Counted from the stretch's first letter, positions 52,678 to 62,305 are shown. The stretch: DNA of 64,000 nt from Streptomyces gossypii (GCF_025165795.1 NZ_JAJAGO010000007.1:1-64000); one strand, 5' to 3'. Notes: generated from the letters alone by a model not told the origin. Made by a program: numbers and translations.

Positions 52678-53244
52678 GTGCATGGGCCTGGCGTGGTGAG
52701 TTGGCTGCTGGTCGCGATATGCGGGGCGGTCGGCGCGTACTGCCTGACCAGGGTGCGGCAGGGCAGCGCCGGGCAGCGGCGGATCTCCGGCATCGAAGCC
52801 GCGATGGGGCTGGGCATGGCGGCCATGGCACTGCCCGGCGAAACGGTGGTGTCGCCGCTGCTGCTGGCCGTCCTCTTCGGTGCCACGGCGCTCTCCGCGC
52901 TCTCCCTGCTGCTGCACGGGGCGGCACGGTCCTCCGGGCCCCACTTCCTCCACCACGTACTCGAAGCGCTGGCGATGCTCTATATGGCGCTGGTGATGCA
53001 GGCGGCCGCGGGGAGCGGCGGCGGGCACGCCGCGCACTCCGCGGGTCCGGGCGGCGTGCCCGCGCTCACCGGCGCGCTGCTGCTGTATTTCGGCGTCTAC
53101 GCGCTGCGGGCGGGCACCCGGCTGGTGCCGGCGGCCGCCTCCGGGACGGCGGGCGACAGCGCGGCGGTCCCGCTGCCCGCGACTGCCGACGCGTGCAGGC
53201 TCGCGCTCGCGCTCGGCTCGTTCGCGATGCTGCTGGGCATGTGA
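52678..53244 (+). CDS. DUF5134 membrane protein
   Basis: The 188-residue protein has about five membrane helices. It begins VVSWLLVAICGAVGAYCL and includes the pattern RRISGIEAAMGLGMAAMALPG and FLHHVLEALAMLYMALVMQ, which match DUF5134. Several His and Met residues in or near helices (HHVLEALAM, GGGHAAHSAG) could bind metal, but this is speculative. GTG 52678 has a ggggagg ribosome-binding site six bases upstream. It precedes an M56 peptidase gene. Confidence 0.82.
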   Translation: MHGPGVVSWLLVAICGAVGAYCLTRVRQGSAGQRRISGIEAAMGLGMAAMALPGETVVSPLLLAVLFGATALSALSLLLHGAARSSGPHFLHHVLEALAMLYMALVMQAAAGSGGGHAAHSAGPGGVPALTGALLLYFGVYALRAGTRLVPAAASGTAGDSAAVPLPATADACRLALALGSFAMLLGM

Positions 53245-53374
53245 GGGGGCTCGCGCGGCAGCCGCGCGCCTGCGACGCCGCAGCGCAGGAGGTGATGCTG
53301 CCCCTCGGTGAGTGATGCGTCACTTCTGGGTAGGGCGGCGCACCCGCCGGATGTCCGCCCTCTAGTCTGTGACC

Positions 53375-54316
53375 ATGTTGGTCCCGCTCGCGCTGCTGGT
53401 CCTCGGCGGCTTCGCCGCCCTTCTCGCCCCGCGCCTGCTGACCCGTTCCGCCTGGCCCGACCGCGAGCCGGTGCTCGCCCTGTGGGTGTGGCAGTGCGTG
53501 GTGGCCGCCGTCCTGCTGTGCTGTGTGCTCGCGATGGCGCTGTCCGCCGCGGCTGCCTGGCAGGTGGTGCGCGGCCATGTGTTCGCCCCGGCGCCGCAGG
53601 GCGTGGAGGAGGCGTACCGGCTGGGGCTCTACGAACCCTGGGCCGCGCCGCTGGCCGTGCTGCTCGCCTGCGGCGGTGCCTGGACGGGCGCCATGCTGCT
53701 GCGCGAGATCCGCGATGCCCGGCTGCGCCGCCGCCACCGTCGAGCCGAACTGCGGGTACGGGCGCCTCAGTTGCCCGGCGAGGACCAGGCGTCCGCGGGC
53801 GACCGCCTCGTCGTGCTGGAGGGTGAGCGTCCGGATGCCTGGTGGCTGCCCGGTTCGGCGCCGCAGCTGGTCATCACCACCGCTGCCCTGCGGCGGCTCC
53901 GCGGACGGCAGTTGGACGCGGTGCTGGAGCACGAGCAGGGGCACGCCAGGGCGCGGCACGACTGGCTGCTGCACAGTGCGGACGCGCTCGCCGTCGGCTT
54001 CCGCCGGGTGCCGGTATTCGCCGCCTTCCGTGACCAGGTGCACCGGCTGGTGGAACTCGCCGCCGACGATGTCGCGTCCCGCCGCTACGGCCGGATGACC
54101 ATCGCCATGGCTCTCGTCGAACTCAACGAGGACCGCGGGGTCTTCGGCCCGTGCGCCGCGCCCCGTGGTCTGCTGCCGCAGCGCGTACACCGACTGCTCG
54201 CACCCGCGCACCGGCTGCCGGTCGGGCAGCGCCTGCGGGCGGGCGCGGTAGCCTCGCTGGTGCCCGTCGTACCCCTGCTCGTCGCTTTCATCCCGGGCCT
54301 CTGCACGTTGGGTTAG
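53375..54316 (+). CDS. M56-family membrane metallopeptidase (BlaR1/MecR1-like)
   Basis: The 313-residue integral membrane protease has helices at about 3-22, 35-60, 88-108 and 285-305. The zinc motif HEQGH (His186, Glu187, His190) lies in VLEHEQGHARARHDW, with the third ligand probably in VELAADDVASRRYG. It has no penicillin-binding sensor domain. Such proteins often pair with BlaI repressors, and none is adjacent here. A tagtct box six bases before the start region suggests a leaderless or short-leader transcript. Confidence 0.88.
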   Translation: MLVPLALLVLGGFAALLAPRLLTRSAWPDREPVLALWVWQCVVAAVLLCCVLAMALSAAAAWQVVRGHVFAPAPQGVEEAYRLGLYEPWAAPLAVLLACGGAWTGAMLLREIRDARLRRRHRRAELRVRAPQLPGEDQASAGDRLVVLEGERPDAWWLPGSAPQLVITTAALRRLRGRQLDAVLEHEQGHARARHDWLLHSADALAVGFRRVPVFAAFRDQVHRLVELAADDVASRRYGRMTIAMALVELNEDRGVFGPCAAPRGLLPQRVHRLLAPAHRLPVGQRLRAGAVASLVPVVPLLVAFIPGLCTLG

Positions 54317-54349
54317 CCGTTTCCCCGACCTGTGCGTGAGGATCGGTCC

Positions 54350-55090
54350 ATGCCCGCTCCCCGCCCGTACCCCCGTCCAGACGTCGAACCCGGCAGCGAC
54401 CGGGCGGCGCCCGCTTCCGTACCGCCACCCTGGCCCCATGGCTGGAGAACGGTGGCACCGGTACTGTGTGTGCTCGCGGCGGTTCTGATCGCGCTGGTGG
54501 CCGTGGGATGGGATCCGCTGCTGGACGTGGACGAGTCACTCGCACGGGAACTCCACAGCTTCGCACTCGCACATCCGGGCTGGACGAAGACCGCGCGGAT
54601 CTTCACCGACTGGGTGTGGGACACCTGGACGATGCGGGCGCTGCTGACGGCCGCCGTCCTCTGGATGTGCTGGCGTGCCCAGTGGAGTGCCGCGATCCGG
54701 CTCGCGATCGCGGGAGCGTGCGGGACTGCGGCCCAGCAGGGCCTGAAAGCGGCGATCGGACGGGACCGCCCGCAGTGGGCGGAGCCCGTCGACTCGGCCC
54801 ACTACGCGGCGATGCCCTCCGGGCATGCGATGTCCGCCGCCTTCGTCTGCGGGCTGCTGCTGTGGCTGCTGCGGTATCTGCGGGTCCCGGCCCCGCTGTG
54901 GTGGACGGCGGTGACGGTGGCGGGCGTGTCCGTGGCCGGGGTGTCCTTCACCCGGATCTATCTGGGCGTGCACTGGCTGACCGATGTGGTGGTGGGGTGC
55001 CTGCTGGGGGCGGCGATCGCCGCATGCGCGGGAGCCCGGTTCCGGGTGCGCCGACGCACCACGGGGAAAACAGCGGAAGGTGTGGAATGA
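54350..55090 (+). CDS. PAP2-family phosphatase
   Basis: The 246-residue membrane phosphatase has the three PAP2 motifs: KAAIGRDRPQW, PSGHAMSA and TRIYLGVHWLTDV, and about six membrane helices. It probably dephosphorylates lipid pyrophosphates or phosphatidic acid at the membrane. ATG 54350 has gagga upstream. It overlaps the HAD gene by ATGA, forming a two-phosphatase operon. Confidence 0.93.
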   Translation: MPAPRPYPRPDVEPGSDRAAPASVPPPWPHGWRTVAPVLCVLAAVLIALVAVGWDPLLDVDESLARELHSFALAHPGWTKTARIFTDWVWDTWTMRALLTAAVLWMCWRAQWSAAIRLAIAGACGTAAQQGLKAAIGRDRPQWAEPVDSAHYAAMPSGHAMSAAFVCGLLLWLLRYLRVPAPLWWTAVTVAGVSVAGVSFTRIYLGVHWLTDVVVGCLLGAAIAACAGARFRVRRRTTGKTAEGVE

Positions 55091-55791
55091 CGGTGACAGC
55101 GGTGCTCTTCGACTTCTCCGGGACCCTGCTGCGGGTCGAGCCGGTGACGCGCTGGCTCGGCTCCGTACTGCGGCAGGAGGGGATCGCACTGCCCGAGGAG
55201 GAGTTCGCACGGTGTGCGGCGCTCCTGGAGGAGGCGGGCGCACTGCCGGGCGGCACAACGCCCAGGTCGCTTCCGCCGGAGCTGGCACATCTGTGGGCGG
55301 AGCGCGACCGGAGCGCACAGCTGCACCGGGAGGCCTACACCGCGCTGGCGCGCCGGGTGCCGCTGCCGGGTGCGGGGCTCCACGAAGCCCTGTACGAGCG
55401 CCACAAGGCACCCGACGCCTGGCAGCCCTACCCGGACACCGAGCAGGTGCTGGCCGAACTGGTGCGCCGGGGCGTGCCGGTGGCCGTGGTGAGCAACATC
55501 GGCTGGGATCTGCGCCCGGTGTTCCGCGCGCACGGGCTGGACCGGTATGTGCGGGACTACCTGCTCTCCTTCGAGCACGGCATCCAGAAGCCGGATCCGC
55601 GGCTCTTCCAGGAGGCCTGCCGGCGGCTCGGCCGCGCGCCCGGCGAGGTCCTCATGGTCGGTGACGACGCGCGGGCGGACGGCGGGGCGGCGGACATCGG
55701 CTGCGCCGTCCACCTGGTGGAGCACCTGCCGGTGGAGCGGCGGCCGCACGGCCTCGGGCCGGTGCTCGAGCGGCTGGACGAGCCAGCGTGA
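55087..55791 (+). CDS. HAD-family hydrolase
   Basis: This 234-residue phosphatase-like enzyme has motif I VLFDFSGTLL (DxS in place of the usual DxD, so the second Asp of motif I is replaced by Ser), motif II VVSNIGWDLR, motif III region IQKPDPRLFQEA and motif IV VLMVGDDARADGGAA. A Ser at the second position is known in some dehalogenase-like or altered HAD enzymes and may reduce phosphatase activity. It is coupled to the PAP2 gene by an ATGA overlap. Confidence 0.9.
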   Translation: MTVTAVLFDFSGTLLRVEPVTRWLGSVLRQEGIALPEEEFARCAALLEEAGALPGGTTPRSLPPELAHLWAERDRSAQLHREAYTALARRVPLPGAGLHEALYERHKAPDAWQPYPDTEQVLAELVRRGVPVAVVSNIGWDLRPVFRAHGLDRYVRDYLLSFEHGIQKPDPRLFQEACRRLGRAPGEVLMVGDDARADGGAADIGCAVHLVEHLPVERRPHGLGPVLERLDEPA

Positions 55792-55922
55792 GCGGCGAGG
55801 GTGGGCCTGCGCAGCAGGTGACACACCGATACCGGGGCGATCCCCCGCGTCGCCCCGATATCGGCAGCAGCACCGGGTACCCGTCGCGTAGGCAGGCGGT
55901 ACCCGAAGTCCCGTGAGTATAT

Positions 55923-55935
55923 TGGCTCAGAGCCA
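55923..55935. promoter_or_regulatory. TetR operator palindrome TGGCTC-A-GAGCCA overlapping a -10 box
   Basis: This is a perfect 13-bp palindrome 20 bp before the TetR gene, directly overlapping the end of a tatatt -10-like box (55918-55923). It is well placed for autorepression. Confidence 0.7.
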
Positions 55936-55955
55936 GTCAACGCAGGAGTTACAGG

Positions 55956-56603
55956 ATGTCCCCTCGGCGCCCATCGGTCAATGAAGAGTTGCGCCGACGC
56001 TCCCGCGAACGTCTCCTCCAGGCGACGATCGAAGTCGTCGGAGAGCGCGGGTACGAGGCGACGACCTTGGGAGACATCGCAGACCGGGCCGGTTCGGCAC
56101 GCGGTCTGATCTCGTACTACTTCCCCGGCAAGCGGCAGCTGTTCCAGTCCGCCGTGCACCGCCTGATGCACCTCACACTGGCCGAGGCACTGGACCGGCC
56201 CCCGATACCCGAGGGCCCGGACGCCGGGCAGGAACTCCTCGCCCGCGCCATCGACGCGATCCTGGGGCTGGGCCGCGAGCACCCCGTCCTGATGCGCGCC
56301 CATATGGCGGGAATCCTGCAGCAGGAAGGCTTCGTCCAGTGCGACGAGCAGCAGCGGCTGGCGGCGCTCCTGCACCGGACCGTCTCGCAGTACGGCTCCA
56401 CCGACCCGGACGCGGATTACACGCTGCTGCGCGCGCTGCTGATGGGCGCGGTGGTAGCCGTCCTGCTGCCCGGCGCGCCCATGCCGATCGCCCGGCTGCG
56501 CGCGGAACTCTTCGGGCGGTACGGGCTGGACTGGGAGCTCGGCACCCCTCCGTCGGCGAGCCAGCCGTCCAGGCCCGCTTTCCGGCTGCCCGCCCAGAAC
56601 TGA
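55956..56603 (+). CDS. TetR-family regulator
   Basis: The 215-residue regulator has a helix-turn-helix region (about 18-63, LLQATIEVVGERGYEATTLGDIADRAGSARGLISYYFPGKRQLFQSAV) and an alpha-helical ligand domain with REHPVLMRAHMAGILQQEG. A palindrome overlapping its own promoter suggests autorepression. No divergent partner is close, so other targets are unknown. The ATG lies 10 bases after caggagtt. Confidence 0.93.
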   Translation: MSPRRPSVNEELRRRSRERLLQATIEVVGERGYEATTLGDIADRAGSARGLISYYFPGKRQLFQSAVHRLMHLTLAEALDRPPIPEGPDAGQELLARAIDAILGLGREHPVLMRAHMAGILQQEGFVQCDEQQRLAALLHRTVSQYGSTDPDADYTLLRALLMGAVVAVLLPGAPMPIARLRAELFGRYGLDWELGTPPSASQPSRPAFRLPAQN

Positions 56604-56719
56604 CGCACAGAACTGACGCCCGGAGCTGAACCGCGCGCACCCGCAACGCGCCCGCCCCGGACCCTCCCGCCCCGGGCCCCGCGGTGCGATCCTGGGAACC
56701 CCGGCGGGAAGGACGTCCA

Positions 56720-58153
56720 GTGCCAGCCCTGCTACGTGTCGCGGTCATCGGTTCGGGCCCCAGCGGTGTCTACACCGCGCAGGGCCTCGCCTCCCGGGAG
56801 GGCGACGGACCGCGGGTGGCGGTCGATGTGCTCGACCGGCTGCCCTGCCCCTACGGCCTCGTCCGCTACGGCGTGGCGCCCGACCACGAGAAGATCAAGT
56901 CCCTGCAGGGCAGTCTGCGTGCGGTGCTGGAGCGCCCCGAGGTGAGGTTCCTCGGCAACGTCGAGGTCGGTGCGGAGGGCACCCGCCCCGCGGAACTGCT
57001 GCGCCTGTACCACGCGGTCGTCTACTGCGTCGGGGCCGCGACCGACCGGCAGCTCGGCATCCCGGGCGAGGAGCTGCGCGGCAGCCAGTCGGCCACCGAC
57101 TTCGTCTCCTGGTACAGCGCGCACCCGGACGCGGCGCCCGGTTTCCCCCTCGACGCCCGGTCGGCCGTGGTCATCGGCATCGGCAACGTCGCGGTGGACG
57201 TGGCGCGGATCCTGGCCCGCGAGGCCACCGAACTGCGGCACACCGACGTGCCCGAGAGCGCCCTGGGCGGCCTCGCGGCGAGCACCGTGCGGCGGATCTC
57301 GATGGTGGGGCGGCGCGGTCCGGCCCAGGCGAAGTTCACCACCAAGGAGCTCCGGGAGCTGGGCACCCTGCCGAACGCGGACGCCCTCGTACGGGAGCCG
57401 GAGCTGGCCCTGGATCCGGCGTACGAGCGGCCGGAAGGCCTGCCGGGCGCGACCCGCCGCAACCTGACGGTCCTGCGCGACTGGGCACGGCGTACGGAGC
57501 GCGGACACAGCCGCTCGGTCGAGCTGCGCTTCTTCCTGCGCCCGGTCGAACTGCTGGACGACGGCCGGGGCGCCGTCCGCGCGGTGCGCTTCGAGCGGAC
57601 CGTGCCGGACGGCGGCACGGGGGTGACCGGGACCGGCCGGTACGAGGAGATCGAGGCGCAGCTGGTGCTCCGCTCGGTCGGCTACCGCGGGGTGGCCCTC
57701 CCCGGGCTGCCCTTCGACCCCGCGACGGGCACCGTCCCGCACGCGGCGGGCCGGGTGCTGCGCGGCGACGCGGCCTCGCCGGGCCAGACGGTGTCGCCCG
57801 GAGAATACGTGGCGGGCTGGATCAAGCGGGGGCCGACGGGCGTGATCGGCACCAACCGGCCGTGTGCGAAGGAGACCGTGGGCTCGCTGCTGGCCGACGC
57901 GGAAGAACTGCTGCGCACGGCCGGGCCGCGCACGCGCGATCCGCTGGAGGTGCTGCGGGCGGCGGGGGCGCGGCCCGTCGAGTGGCCGGGCTGGCTGGCC
58001 ATCGAGTCGGCGGAGGCAGCCCTGGGGCGCTCGCTGGAGCGCTCGCGGGTGAAGATCCCGGACTGGGCGGGCCTGCTGTCCGCCGCCGGCTCGGGCGGAG
58101 CCGATGCGGGCGAACTGGCCGATGCGGGCGAACTGGAGGACCGGACGCGCTGA
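56720..58153 (+). CDS. Ferredoxin-NADP reductase, adrenodoxin-reductase type (FprA-like)
   Basis: The 477-residue flavoprotein has the FAD loop VAVIGSGPSGVYTAQGLA, the signature PCPYGLVRYGVAPDHEKIK and the NADPH loop VVIGIGNVAVDVARILA. It also has the C-terminal AGWIKRGPTGVIGTNR that is diagnostic for adrenodoxin-reductase-like FprA proteins. It transfers electrons from NADPH to ferredoxins serving P450s or other redox enzymes. GTG 56720 has gggaagga upstream. The C-terminal tail has a short direct repeat (DAGELADAGELED). Confidence 0.93.
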   Translation: MPALLRVAVIGSGPSGVYTAQGLASREGDGPRVAVDVLDRLPCPYGLVRYGVAPDHEKIKSLQGSLRAVLERPEVRFLGNVEVGAEGTRPAELLRLYHAVVYCVGAATDRQLGIPGEELRGSQSATDFVSWYSAHPDAAPGFPLDARSAVVIGIGNVAVDVARILAREATELRHTDVPESALGGLAASTVRRISMVGRRGPAQAKFTTKELRELGTLPNADALVREPELALDPAYERPEGLPGATRRNLTVLRDWARRTERGHSRSVELRFFLRPVELLDDGRGAVRAVRFERTVPDGGTGVTGTGRYEEIEAQLVLRSVGYRGVALPGLPFDPATGTVPHAAGRVLRGDAASPGQTVSPGEYVAGWIKRGPTGVIGTNRPCAKETVGSLLADAEELLRTAGPRTRDPLEVLRAAGARPVEWPGWLAIESAEAALGRSLERSRVKIPDWAGLLSAAGSGGADAGELADAGELEDRTR

Positions 58154-58295
58154 AAGGCGGCCCGCCGAGGAGCGCACACGCGGCCTGGCCTGCGAGGACT
58201 CCGCCGTCGCAGGGCGATTGTCAGTGCCGGGGTGCAGACTGCTGCTCAGTACCCAAGACGACGATGTCGAAACGGTCGAAAGGGCGGTGTCCAGT

Positions 58296-59402
58296 ATGAC
58301 GGACGTACTTCTCGCAGTAGGCACCCGCAAGGGCCTCTTCCTGGCACGCCAGGCGGCCGGGCGGCGGCAGGCGCACTGGGATCTCGCCGGTCCGTACTTC
58401 AACGCCCAGGCCGTCTACTCCGTCGGCATCGACACCCGCCGCCCCACCGCCCCCCGGCTGCTGGTCGGCGGGGACAGCGCGCACTGGGGCCCGTCGGTCT
58501 TCCGCTCCGACGACCTGGGTGCGAGCTGGTCCGAGCCGGAGCAGCCCGCTGTGAAGTTCCCGCAGGAGACGGGCACCTCGCTGGAGCGGGTCTGGCAGCT
58601 CCAGCCCGGCCCCGCCTCGGAGCCCGACGTGGTGTACGCGGGGACGGAGCCCGGCGCGTTGTTCCGGTCCGCGGACGGCGGGGAGAGCTTCGCGCTCGTA
58701 CGGGCGCTGTGGGAGCACCCGACGCGGGAGAGCTGGGAGCCCGGCGGCGGCGGTCTCGGACTGCACACGGTGCTTGTCGACCCGCGCGACGCGCAGGCGG
58801 TGACCGTCGCGGTGTCCACGGGCGGCGCGTACCGCACCGCCGACGGCGGCCGGAGCTGGGAGCCGTGCAACCGCGGTGTGCAGGCGACGTTCCTGCCGGA
58901 GGAGCAGCGCTTCCCGGATCACGGGCAGTGCGTGCACAAGATCGCCCGGGACGCGGTCGACCCCGACCGCCTCTACCTCCAGAACCACTGGGGCGTCTAC
59001 CGCAGCGACGACGGCGGCAGCCGGTGGACGTCCATCGGTGACACGCTTCCCTCCGACTTCGGCTTCCCCGTGGTGACTCATCCGCGCCGGGGCGGAGTGG
59101 CGTATGTCTTCCCGCTCAACGCCGATTCGGACCGGGTGCCCGCACAGCACCGCTGCCGGGTGCACCGCACCGAGGACGCGGGAGCGAGCTGGCAGGAGCT
59201 CTCCGCAGGGCTTCCGGAGACGGCGCACTACGGGCCGGTGCTGCGCGACGCGCTCTGCACGGACGACGCCGACCCGGCGGGCGTCTACTTCGGCAACCGC
59301 AACGGCGAGGTGTTCGCCAGCGCCGACGACGGCGACAGCTGGCAGCAGTTGGCCGCGCACCTGCCGGACGTGCTCTGTGTGCGGGCGGCGGTGATCGGCT
59401 GA
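58296..59402 (+). CDS. BNR/Asp-box repeat protein (sialidase-like beta-propeller)
   Basis: The 368-residue protein has six Asp-box repeats of the S-x-D-x-G-x-x-W type: FRSDDLGASW, FRSADGGESF, YRTADGGRSW, YRSDDGGSRW, HRTEDAGASW and FASADDGDSW. It is therefore a propeller similar to exo-sialidase or YCF48-like proteins. It has no signal peptide and lacks an evident sialidase arginine triad, so enzymatic activity is doubtful. It opens VLLAVGTRKGLFLA, a phrase common to this actinobacterial subfamily. ATG 58296 is the first codon of that similarity. Confidence 0.88.
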   Translation: MTDVLLAVGTRKGLFLARQAAGRRQAHWDLAGPYFNAQAVYSVGIDTRRPTAPRLLVGGDSAHWGPSVFRSDDLGASWSEPEQPAVKFPQETGTSLERVWQLQPGPASEPDVVYAGTEPGALFRSADGGESFALVRALWEHPTRESWEPGGGGLGLHTVLVDPRDAQAVTVAVSTGGAYRTADGGRSWEPCNRGVQATFLPEEQRFPDHGQCVHKIARDAVDPDRLYLQNHWGVYRSDDGGSRWTSIGDTLPSDFGFPVVTHPRRGGVAYVFPLNADSDRVPAQHRCRVHRTEDAGASWQELSAGLPETAHYGPVLRDALCTDDADPAGVYFGNRNGEVFASADDGDSWQQLAAHLPDVLCVRAAVIG

Positions 59403-59492
59403 ACTCCCCTGCCCTGCACGGCGGCAGAGCAGATGGCCGGATGAGTGCGTGACGGCGCGGAGTGCGCTCGCGAGCCGCTAGAGTGACCGACC

Positions 59493-60170
59493 GTGGCTGC
59501 ACGACCTTTGAACGAAATCGTCGAACCCGGCTGGGCCAAAGCGCTGGACCCGGTCGCCGGACGCGTCGCCGAGATGGGCGGCTTCCTGCGTGCCGAGGTC
59601 GCCGAGGGGAGAACGTACCTCCCTGCCGGTGAGCAGGTGCTGCGCGCCTTTCAGCAGCCCTTCGAGGAGGTGCGGGTCCTCATCGTCGGACAGGACCCCT
59701 ACCCCACCCCGGGGCATGCCGTGGGTCTGAGCTTCTCCGTCGCGCCCGAGGTGCGTCCGCTGCCCGGCAGCCTGGAGAACATCTTCCGGGAGCTGCACAG
59801 CGACCTCGGACTCCCCCGGCCGTCCAACGGCGACCTCACCCCCTGGACGGCGCAGGGCGTTCTGCTGCTCAACCGCGCCCTCACCACGGCGCCCCGCAAA
59901 CCCGCCGCACACCGGGGCAAGGGCTGGGAGGAGGTCACCGAGCAGGCGATCCGGGCTCTGGTCGAGCGCGGAAAGCCGCTGGTCTCGGTGCTGTGGGGCC
60001 GGGACGCGCGCAACCTGCGCCCGCTCCTGGGCGGTCTGCCCGCGGTCGAGTCCGCGCATCCCTCGCCGATGTCGGCCGACCGCGGCTTCTTCGGCTCCCG
60101 CCCGTTCAGCAAGGTCAACGACCTGCTGGCGCAGCAGGAGGCCGCCGCCGTGGACTGGCGCCTGCCATGA
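59493..60170 (+). CDS. ung: Uracil-DNA glycosylase
   Basis: The 225-residue family 1 uracil-DNA glycosylase has the catalytic water-activating Asp68 in [29 protein letters not shown], and the DNA-intercalation loop [14 protein letters not shown]. The pattern is complete, so activity is expected. It removes uracil arising from cytosine deamination, an important lesion in a GC-rich genome. A GTG start is used with a tagagt box about 16 bases before it. It overlaps the kinase gene by ATGA. Confidence 0.95.
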   Translation: MAARPLNEIVEPGWAKALDPVAGRVAEMGGFLRAEVAEGRTYLPAGEQVLRAFQQPFEEVRVLIVGQDPYPTPGHAVGLSFSVAPEVRPLPGSLENIFRELHSDLGLPRPSNGDLTPWTAQGVLLLNRALTTAPRKPAAHRGKGWEEVTEQAIRALVERGKPLVSVLWGRDARNLRPLLGGLPAVESAHPSPMSADRGFFGSRPFSKVNDLLAQQEAAAVDWRLP

Positions 60171-61234
60171 CCCATGACTGGGTCATGGGCGTCGACTCGG
60201 GCGGATCCGGACTGCGCACCGCGCTGGCCCGCGTCTCCGCGGACGGCCTCCCCGAGACGGTGGGCCGTCGGGCCTCGCGCGAACCGGTGCGTACCGGCGG
60301 CTCCGGAATCGACGCCGGGCACCTGCTGGAACAGCTGCTCCCCGCCGCCCACGGCCTCCTGGCGGACGCGGCCGGCGGGGCGGGCACCGGAGCCGGCACG
60401 GCGGCCGACGCTGCGGCGGACGCGCCGGGCAACGCCCGGATCGCCGCTGTGTGTGTCGGCGCGGCCGGGATGGCGACGCTCGGCGAGGAGCTGCGTGCCG
60501 TGCTGCCCACCGCCCTGCGGGAGTCGCTGGGTGTGCGGCGGCTCGCGCTGGCCGCCGACGCCGTCACCGCCTACGCCGGTGCCCTCGGTGAGCGGCCGGG
60601 CGTCGTGGTGGCGGCGGGCACCGGAATGATCGCGCTCGGCACCGACCTGCGGAGCTGGCGCCGCGTGGACGGCTGGGGCCATCTGCTGGGCGACTGCGGC
60701 AGCGGCGCCTGGATCGGCCGGGCCGGGCTGGAGGCGGCGCTGCGCGCGCACGACGGCCGTACGGGCGGCTCCGCCGCACTGCTGCGCCGTGCCGAACGGC
60801 TCCTCGGTCCGGCCGGAGGGCTGCCGGGCGCGCTGTATCCGCGTACCGACCGGGCGGCGGTGCTCGCCTCGTTCGCCCCGGAGGTCGCCCGGTGCGCCGT
60901 CGACGGGGCGGACGGCCCGCCCGATCCCGTGGCGGCGGACATTCTGCGGCGGGCGGCGGCGGAGATCGCCTCCAGCGCGGCGGCGGCCTGCCCGCCCGCC
61001 GATGCGGCGGGCCAGGGGGATCAGGCGCCGGCGGTGGCGCTCACCGGAGGGCTCTTCCGTACCGGCGAGGCGCTGCTGGGACCGCTGCGGGAAGAGTTCG
61101 CGGCACAGCTGCCGCATGCCCGGGCCGCCGTCCCGGCGGGCGATCCGCTCGACGGCGCGCTGCTGATCGCCGCGCGGCTCGCCGCGGGCTCGCTGCGGCT
61201 TCCCGCCGACCCCGCGCTGCTCTCGCTGAGCTGA
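60167..61234 (+). CDS. BadF/BadG-family N-acetylglucosamine kinase-like protein
   Basis: The 355-residue ASKHA-fold kinase has the phosphate-1 loop [16 protein letters not shown], the adenosine and phosphate-2 region [39 protein letters not shown] and a C-terminal [18 protein letters not shown]. It resembles N-acetylglucosamine and glucosamine kinases used in cell-wall sugar recovery. It is translationally coupled to ung (ATGA). An Ala/Gly-rich insertion (about 65-90) is low complexity. Confidence 0.88.
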   Translation: MTHDWVMGVDSGGSGLRTALARVSADGLPETVGRRASREPVRTGGSGIDAGHLLEQLLPAAHGLLADAAGGAGTGAGTAADAAADAPGNARIAAVCVGAAGMATLGEELRAVLPTALRESLGVRRLALAADAVTAYAGALGERPGVVVAAGTGMIALGTDLRSWRRVDGWGHLLGDCGSGAWIGRAGLEAALRAHDGRTGGSAALLRRAERLLGPAGGLPGALYPRTDRAAVLASFAPEVARCAVDGADGPPDPVAADILRRAAAEIASSAAAACPPADAAGQGDQAPAVALTGGLFRTGEALLGPLREEFAAQLPHARAAVPAGDPLDGALLIAARLAAGSLRLPADPALLSLS

Positions 61235-61366
61235 GCGGGCCAGCCTGAGCGGCCCTGACCTGCGACGCGGACGGCTCGTGCGACACGCGGGAGGGATAAG
61301 GACAAATTCGGACCCACCTCCCCCGGCCGAACAGCAGAGACCGCAAAGGCATTAACATGCGGGCAT

Positions 61367-62305
61367 ATGAGCTCCCCCAATGGTCCGGGCAATGGCCTGC
61401 CTGTACGAATGCCCCGTCCCCGTCAGTCCGGACGGCACCGCCGGCCGGAGCCCGTCGTCGCCCCCGAGGACGCTCCGGCGCTGGTACTCGCCGTCCCCGG
61501 AGAGCCGTCCGCGGCGACACGCAGTCTGGCTGCCGAGATCGTGAGCATCGCACGCTCCGAGCTTCCCGGCCTGGACGCGCAGATCGGCTACGTGGAGGGC
61601 GGGAGCGACGAGTTCCCCAGCCTTGAGGACGTTCTGGCCCAGGCCGCGGCCGATCGCTCCAGCGGCGTAGCCAGTGGCGCGGACGAGGCCGCCGAGTCCT
61701 CCGAGCCCGCCGCGCAGACCGGCCCGCAGGCTCCCGTCGCCGTGGTCGTCCCGCTGCTGGCCGGCCCCGACGCCGTCCGCATGCGGCAGATACGGCAGGC
61801 GGTGCTCGGCAGCGGCACCGGGGCGGAGCTGACCGACGTCCTCGGTCCGCACCCGCTGCTCGCCGAGGCTGTGCACGTCAAGCTCTCGGAAGCCGGTCTG
61901 GCCCGTGCGGACCGAGCCCGCCTGTTCACCGTGACGACGGCGGCGGACGGCATCATCCTGGCCACCCTCGGCGGCGAGGAAGCCGTGCAGGCCGCAGGGA
62001 TCACCGGCATGCTGCTCGCCGCGCGGCTTGCGGTACCGGTGCTCGCCGCCGGGCTGGACGAGGAGGGCGCGGTCGCGCGCACCGCCGACCAGCTCCGCGA
62101 CTCCGGTTCACAGCAGCTGGCGGTCGCCCCTTGCCTGATCGGCCCCGAGGTCCCGCCGGGACTGCTGGACGCCGCGGCGGAGGAAGCAGGCTGCTCGTCG
62201 GCCGAGCCGCTGGGCCCCTATCCCGCGCTGGGCAAGCTCGTCGCGTCGGCGTACGGCGCGAAGCTCGGCCTCCCACAGCAGCCGCAGGGCATGCCCACCC
62301 GCTGA
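61367..62305 (+). CDS. CbiX/sirohydrochlorin-chelatase-like protein lacking the catalytic histidine
   Basis: The 312-residue protein has two CbiX-like repeats: PALVLAVPGEPSAATRSLAAEIVSIARSELPG, with VAVVVPLLAGPDAVRMRQIRQAV, and the second half TAADGIILATLGGEEAVQ with LAVAPCLIGPEVPPG. In active chelatases the first strand ends in an AHGSR-type motif; here it reads AVPGEP, so the metal-binding histidine is missing. It therefore probably does not insert metal in sirohydrochlorin. There is a 40-residue basic N-terminal leader. It is monocistronic. Confidence 0.75.
   Translation: MSSPNGPGNGLPVRMPRPRQSGRHRRPEPVVAPEDAPALVLAVPGEPSAATRSLAAEIVSIARSELPGLDAQIGYVEGGSDEFPSLEDVLAQAAADRSSGVASGADEAAESSEPAAQTGPQAPVAVVVPLLAGPDAVRMRQIRQAVLGSGTGAELTDVLGPHPLLAEAVHVKLSEAGLARADRARLFTVTTAADGIILATLGGEEAVQAAGITGMLLAARLAVPVLAAGLDEEGAVARTADQLRDSGSQQLAVAPCLIGPEVPPGLLDAAAEEAGCSSAEPLGPYPALGKLVASAYGAKLGLPQQPQGMPTR

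Noticed and set aside
51402..52886. One continuous 494-codon minus frame read as an intact transposase
   Set aside because: Its ends are read from non-homologous sequence (IS5 fragment and DUF5134 5' region), and an inner segment is in the wrong frame; it is a decayed IS701 transposase.
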